Shown here: positions 60,383 to 64,000 of the stretch, in pieces
Layout: each line of letters begins with the position of its first letter
How positions within the stretch are numbered: the stretch's first letter is position 1
Assembly: GCF_001571045.1 (NCBI RefSeq)
Contig: NZ_BCSV01000004.1
Coordinates: forward strand, 124,001 to 188,000
Origin: Curtobacterium ammoniigenes NBRC 101786
GTDB taxonomy: Bacteria; Actinomycetota; Actinomycetes; Actinomycetales; Microbacteriaceae
DNA: 64,000 bases
Reading direction: 5' to 3'
Position numbers and translations under genes: made by a program
Notes under the pieces: model-generated
Told to the model about the DNA's origin: nothing
Databases searched by the model: none
What the model saw: the letters and a program-made list of their open reading frames with translations, nothing else

Positions 60383-61475
60383 GCGTGATCCACTCCAGGT
60401 AGAACAGGCCGACGCCCGCCGCGACGCAAAGCCCCGCGATGATCCAGAACCGGACGACCACGGTGACTTCTGCCCACCCTTTGAGTTCGAAGTGGTGATG
60501 CAGCGGACTCATCAGGAAGATGCGCTTGCCGTGCGTGAGTTTGAAGTAGGCCCGTTGGAGGATCACCGAGCCGGTGACGATGAAGAAGAGCCCGCCGATG
60601 AGAATGAGGAGCAGCTCGGTGCGCGTCAGCACGGCGAGGCCCGCAAGGGCACCACCGAGCCCGAGCGACCCGGTGTCGCCGAGGAAGATCTGCGCCGGCG
60701 ACGTGTTGTACCAGAGGAACCCGATCAACGCTCCGCAGATCGACGCGGCGACGACGGCGAGGTCCAGCGGGTCCGTCGTGTGATAGCACGCCTGTGCCAC
60801 GATGCGCCCGACGCGTGGTCCGCCGCACTCCTGGTTGGATTCCCAGAAGCCGATGAAGATGTAGGACGCGATCGCGAGGATGCTCGAGCCGGTCGCAAGG
60901 CCGTCCAGTCCGTCAGCGACATTCACGCCGTTCGACGTCGAAACGGTGATGAACACGATCCAGGCGAGGAAGAGGATCGTGCCGATCACCGTTCCGAGCT
61001 GCATGAAGTTGAGCCAGCCGATGTCCCGGATCGCCGAGACCATCGTCGAGGCGGGGTAGCGTCCGTTCGCGCTCGGTACGACCAGCGCGATCGTCGCGAA
61101 GATCACGCCGACGATCACCTGGCCGAGGATCTTCGCCCATCCGCCGAGGCCGAGGCTTCGCTGGCGACGGACCTTCAGGAAGTCGTCCACGAACCCGACG
61201 ACGCCGAGGCCCACCATCAGGAAGAGGACGAGGAGTCCCGACAGGGTGATCCGATCCTCCCCGACCCAGTGACCGACGAAATAGCCGACGACCGCGCCCA
61301 GGATGAGCACGATGCCGCCCATGGTGGCGGTTCCCCGCTTGGTGTGGTGCGTCTGCGGCCCGTCATCGCGGATGAACTGGCCCCATCCGAGTCGGTGGAA
61401 AAGCTTGATGAAGAGCGGCGTCAACAGGAGCGTGAACGCCAACGACACGGCAGCCCCGGTCATCAGCGCGATCAT
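60369..61475 (-). CDS. mraY: Phospho-N-acetylmuramoyl-pentapeptide transferase
   Basis: Transfers phospho-MurNAc-pentapeptide to the polyprenyl phosphate made by UppS, giving lipid I. The 368 residues have ten hydrophobic helices and the family motifs [29 protein letters not shown] with the metal-binding aspartates, [30 protein letters not shown] and [13 protein letters not shown] near the C-terminus. ATG at 61475 overlaps the murF stop. A Cys-containing loop ([21 protein letters not shown]) between helices is typical of actinobacteria. Confidence 0.97.
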   Translation of the reverse strand: MIALMTGAAVSLAFTLLLTPLFIKLFHRLGWGQFIRDDGPQTHHTKRGTATMGGIVLILGAVVGYFVGHWVGEDRITLSGLLVLFLMVGLGVVGFVDDFLKVRRQRSLGLGGWAKILGQVIVGVIFATIALVVPSANGRYPASTMVSAIRDIGWLNFMQLGTVIGTILFLAWIVFITVSTSNGVNVADGLDGLATGSSILAIASYIFIGFWESNQECGGPRVGRIVAQACYHTTDPLDLAVVAASICGALIGFLWYNTSPAQIFLGDTGSLGLGGALAGLAVLTRTELLLILIGGLFFIVTGSVILQRAYFKLTHGKRIFLMSPLHHHFELKGWAEVTVVVRFWIIAGLCVAAGVGLFYLEWITRAAT

Positions 61476-62875
61476 GCGGTCACTCCGCCGATGCGATCGC
61501 CGAGGAACCGGAGCCCGGCCGACTTGGAGGACTTCACGAGGACCAGATCCCCTGGCCGGAGCATCCGCTCCACAGCGTCTGCAGCGGCGTCCGGGTCGGC
61601 GAAGTACACCGACTCACCGTCCCACGACCCCTCGAGGGTTGCGGCCTGATGCATGGCCGCGGCACCCGCTCCGACGACGACGAGCTGGTGGATCCCGAGA
61701 CGCACCGCGAGCCGGCCGATGCGATCGTGCTCTTCCTGTGAGAATTCGCCGAGCTCGGCCATCTCCCCGAGGACCGCGATCGTCCGTTCTCCTGGTCCGG
61801 CGATCTGCGCGAGCGTCCGAAGCGCCGCAGCCATCGAATCGGGCGAGGCGTTGTACGCGTCGTTGATGATCGTGACCTCGTCGGGCCCGCCCTGCAGCAG
61901 TTCCATCCGCCACCGCTCCGCGCGGGTCATGGCGGAGAGCGCTCGCGCACCGTCGTCGAGCGGGACACCCCACTCGTGCGCGACAGCGAGCGCCGCGGTG
62001 GCGTTCATCGCATGGTGCTCGCCGAGGATGGCGAGGCGGACCTGGACCTGATCGGCGCCGTTCGTCAGTGTGAACGCGGTGCCGGTGCGATCGGTCGTCA
62101 GCGAGCCGATGTGGTAATCGGCGTCCGCAGCGGTACCGAATGTCACGACGCGCGCTGCGGTGAGCGCTCGCATCGCCATGACGCGGTCATCGTCGGCGTT
62201 GAGCACCGCGGTCGCCGTCGACGGCAGGTCGGTGACCATCTCGCTCTTCGCGCGCTGCGTCATCTCGATGCCGCCGAACTCGCCCGCGTGCGCCAATCCG
62301 ACCTTGAGGACGACCCCGACGTCGGGCTCGGCGATTCGAACGAGTCGCGCGATGTGCCCCATCCCGGAGGCCCCCATCTCGACGACGAGGAACCGTGTCC
62401 GTTCGGTGATCCGCAGCATCGAGATCGGCGCACCGACGTGATTGTTGAACGAGCCCTGCGGCGCGATCGTCTCGCCCTGCGCCTCCAGAATCGTGCGCAG
62501 CATGTTCTTGGTGCTCGTCTTGCCGTTCGATCCCGTGATACCGACGACCTTGAGCTGACCGAGCGCGCGAACGCGTCCGACGACGGCGTGCGCGAGGGCC
62601 GCGAGCGCGTCATAGCCGTTCGCGACGACGATCTGCGCGCTGCCTCCGGACGGCACCTCGTGCTCGGTGACGACGAGCGACGCGCCGCGGTCGACTGCCT
62701 GCTCGACGAATCGGTGCCCGTCGGTGGACTCTCCGCGGAGCGCGAAGAACAGGCCGCCGGCTTCGACGAGCCGCGAATCGGTCTCGGCGACGCCCGAGAT
62801 CAGCGCGTTCGGATCGCCCGCAACGATCGTTCCACGGACCGCCTCCGCGATGTCGGTCAGCGTGAGCGGGATCAC
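61472..62875 (-). CDS. murF: UDP-MurNAc-tripeptide-D-alanyl-D-alanine ligase
   Basis: Completes the cytoplasmic pentapeptide by adding D-Ala-D-Ala. The 467 residues contain [22 protein letters not shown] loop [11 protein letters not shown] (115-125), [16 protein letters not shown] and [19 protein letters not shown], and a C-terminal domain with [20 protein letters not shown] at 62875 overlaps the murE stop as GTGA; the ORF to 62983 enters murE. Placed between murE and mraY as in the standard dcw order. Confidence 0.96.
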   Translation of the reverse strand: MIPLTLTDIAEAVRGTIVAGDPNALISGVAETDSRLVEAGGLFFALRGESTDGHRFVEQAVDRGASLVVTEHEVPSGGSAQIVVANGYDALAALAHAVVGRVRALGQLKVVGITGSNGKTSTKNMLRTILEAQGETIAPQGSFNNHVGAPISMLRITERTRFLVVEMGASGMGHIARLVRIAEPDVGVVLKVGLAHAGEFGGIEMTQRAKSEMVTDLPSTATAVLNADDDRVMAMRALTAARVVTFGTAADADYHIGSLTTDRTGTAFTLTNGADQVQVRLAILGEHHAMNATAALAVAHEWGVPLDDGARALSAMTRAERWRMELLQGGPDEVTIINDAYNASPDSMAAALRTLAQIAGPGERTIAVLGEMAELGEFSQEEHDRIGRLAVRLGIHQLVVVGAGAAAMHQAATLEGSWDGESVYFADPDAAADAVERMLRPGDLVLVKSSKSAGLRFLGDRIGGVTA

Positions 62876-64000
62876 TCTGCCCACCCGGCCTCGCGGAGCG
62901 CTGTCCTCGCTTCGTCGCGGGCGGAGTACTCGGTCCGGACTCCGCGGATGTCGCGGTAGTCCTGATGGCCCGGGCCCGCCCACAGGATCGAGTCGCCGTC
63001 ACCGGCGAGCCCGACGGCGGTCCGGATCGCCGCTTCGGGAGGACTGACCTCGTAGAGCTCGTGCTCGGGATAGGCCTCGCGGGCGGCGTCGACAAGTGTC
63101 TTGCGGATCGACGCGGGGTCTTCGAAGCGCGGGTGGTGGTCCGTGATCACCAGGATGTCGCTGCCTGCCGCTGCGACCCGTGCCATGTCCGCACGCTTCG
63201 TTGCGTCGCGATCGCCGTCGGCGCCGAACAGCATGATGACCTTGCCCGGTGTGAACTGCCGGACTGCCGCGAGGGTGTTCAGGAAGGCGTCTGGGCTGTG
63301 GCCGAAGTCGACGTAGACGCTGGGGCCCCGATCGCCCGAGACCCGCTCGGTGCGGCCGGGAAGGTACGCCTCGATGGCGCGCACGGGCTCGCCGTCGGCG
63401 TCGACGTCGGCGTAGTCGCGGTGGTTCGACTCGAGCGCGTGCGCGATCGCACCGAGCTCGAAGCCGCCTTCGACGAGCATGACAATCGCGAGGCCCGCGT
63501 TGGCGGCCATATGCCATCCGATCAGCGGGACGCGCGCCTCGAGGCTGCGCCCCTCCGGTCCGGTCAGGCGGAACTCGGTGTACGCGGCGCGCGCCGCGGT
63601 GACCTCCACCCGCCATTCGGCGTCGACGTCCGGCTTCGCGGTGATCGTGGTGACCGGGATGCGTGAGTCCTGGACGACGCGTGCACCCCACGGCGAGTCG
63701 AGCGAGACGACGCCGCGACGCGCTCGATCGGGTTGGAAGAGCGGCAGCTTGGCCTGGTAGTACTCCTCCATGTCCGCATAGTCATCGAGATGGTCGTGAC
63801 TCAGGTTTGTGAATCCGGCGACGTCGAAGACGATGCCGTCGACGCGGTGGCGGCTTAGCGCCTGCGCCGAGACCTCGACGGCGACGGCGCGCACGCCGGC
63901 TTCGCGCATGCGCGCGAGGAGCGCGTGCATCTCGCTCGCTTCCGGCGTGGTCAGTCGGCTCGTCACACTCAGTGACCCGATGTGCCGTTCCGCGGTCGAG
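62872..64000 (-). CDS. murE: UDP-MurNAc-dipeptide ligase MurE, C-terminal part, altered specificity residues
   Basis: Adds the third stem-peptide amino acid. The gene runs off the window end; about 376 C-terminal residues are present, starting STAERHIGSLSVTSRLTTPEA. The ATP loop is outside. Visible are EVSAQALSRHRVDG, NLSHDHLDDYADMEEYYQ and the C-domain. mDAP-adding enzymes carry DNPR and GKGHE, whose Asn and Glu bind meso-diaminopimelate; here the two read DHHPR (63127-63141) and GPGHQ (62962-62976). This implies a different third residue, such as lysine, ornithine, diaminobutyrate or homoserine, as known for peptidoglycan group B of Microbacteriaceae. It is first of the visible dcw genes; ftsI is expected upstream. 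Confidence 0.95.
   Translation of the reverse strand, partial: STAERHIGSLSVTSRLTTPEASEMHALLARMREAGVRAVAVEVSAQALSRHRVDGIVFDVAGFTNLSHDHLDDYADMEEYYQAKLPLFQPDRARRGVVSLDSPWGARVVQDSRIPVTTITAKPDVDAEWRVEVTAARAAYTEFRLTGPEGRSLEARVPLIGWHMAANAGLAIVMLVEGGFELGAIAHALESNHRDYADVDADGEPVRAIEAYLPGRTERVSGDRGPSVYVDFGHSPDAFLNTLAAVRQFTPGKVIMLFGADGDRDATKRADMARVAAAGSDILVITDHHPRFEDPASIRKTLVDAAREAYPEHELYEVSPPEAAIRTAVGLAGDGDSILWAGPGHQDYRDIRGVRTEYSARDEARTALREAGWAE

Overview
The window is ordinary core chromosome of a high-GC actinobacterium, most likely a member of the Microbacteriaceae. This rests on gene order and protein features: a ctaC-ctaD-ctaF oxidase block, the dcw cluster with ftsZ-yggS-sepF-yggT-divIVA-lspA, Wag31-type DivIVA, an rpsT/lepA/hemW/hrcA/dnaJ block, many GTG starts and a MurE lacking meso-diaminopimelate (mDAP) signature residues. 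Genus cannot be fixed from the sequence alone. 55 of the 59 genes and leader ORFs listed lie on the minus strand. The four plus-strand genes are a DUF4870 protein, rpsT, an App1-like phosphatase and a DUF3043 protein. I see no insertion sequence, prophage, CRISPR array, rRNA or tRNA, and no gene-free stretch longer than about 270 bases.

Layout by region: 1-5120 holds the start of a DsbA/FrnE-like gene, glyS, uppS, recO and leuA, with a leucine attenuator (leader peptide plus hairpin) before leuA. 5128-9269 is a sensor kinase / LuxR-type regulator / ABC exporter module. 9333-16760 is era-corC-ybeY-phoH-HIT-rsmE-dnaJ-hrcA, read from hrcA downwards, with a CIRCE operator before hrcA. 16816-25918 has the DUF4870 gene, hemW, a DUF1990 gene, lepA, rpsT, holA, comEC and comEA. 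26027-28597 is leuS. 28809-32105 is a four-gene osmoprotectant ABC importer, preceded by a TetR-type regulator with a palindrome in between. 33132-35815 has the phosphatase and a divergent zwf. 35938-39061 encodes cytochrome c oxidase, then erpA and an M20 peptidase. 41374-48438 has the DUF3043 gene, pyrD, nrdR, hisD and dnaE. 48586-64000 is a pseudouridine synthase gene, lspA and the cell division/peptidoglycan cluster up to a truncated murE.

The minus-strand genes are tightly packed. Many neighbours share the 4-base ATGA or GTGA stop/start overlap, which implies translational coupling. The dcw block supplies cytoplasmic peptidoglycan synthesis (MurE, MurF, MurD, MurC), the lipid steps (MraY, MurG), the septal glycan polymerase (FtsW) and the divisome and polar scaffold (FtsQ, FtsZ, SepF, DivIVA). 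UppS makes the polyprenyl carrier used by MraY and MurG.

No wholly new system was found. The most worthwhile signals are the leuA attenuator with an apparently leaderless leader peptide, the altered amino-acid selectivity residues of MurE, a two-state rpsT leader, a 173-base comEC/holA overlap, the palindrome over the osmoprotectant promoter and an atypical glucose-6-phosphate dehydrogenase.
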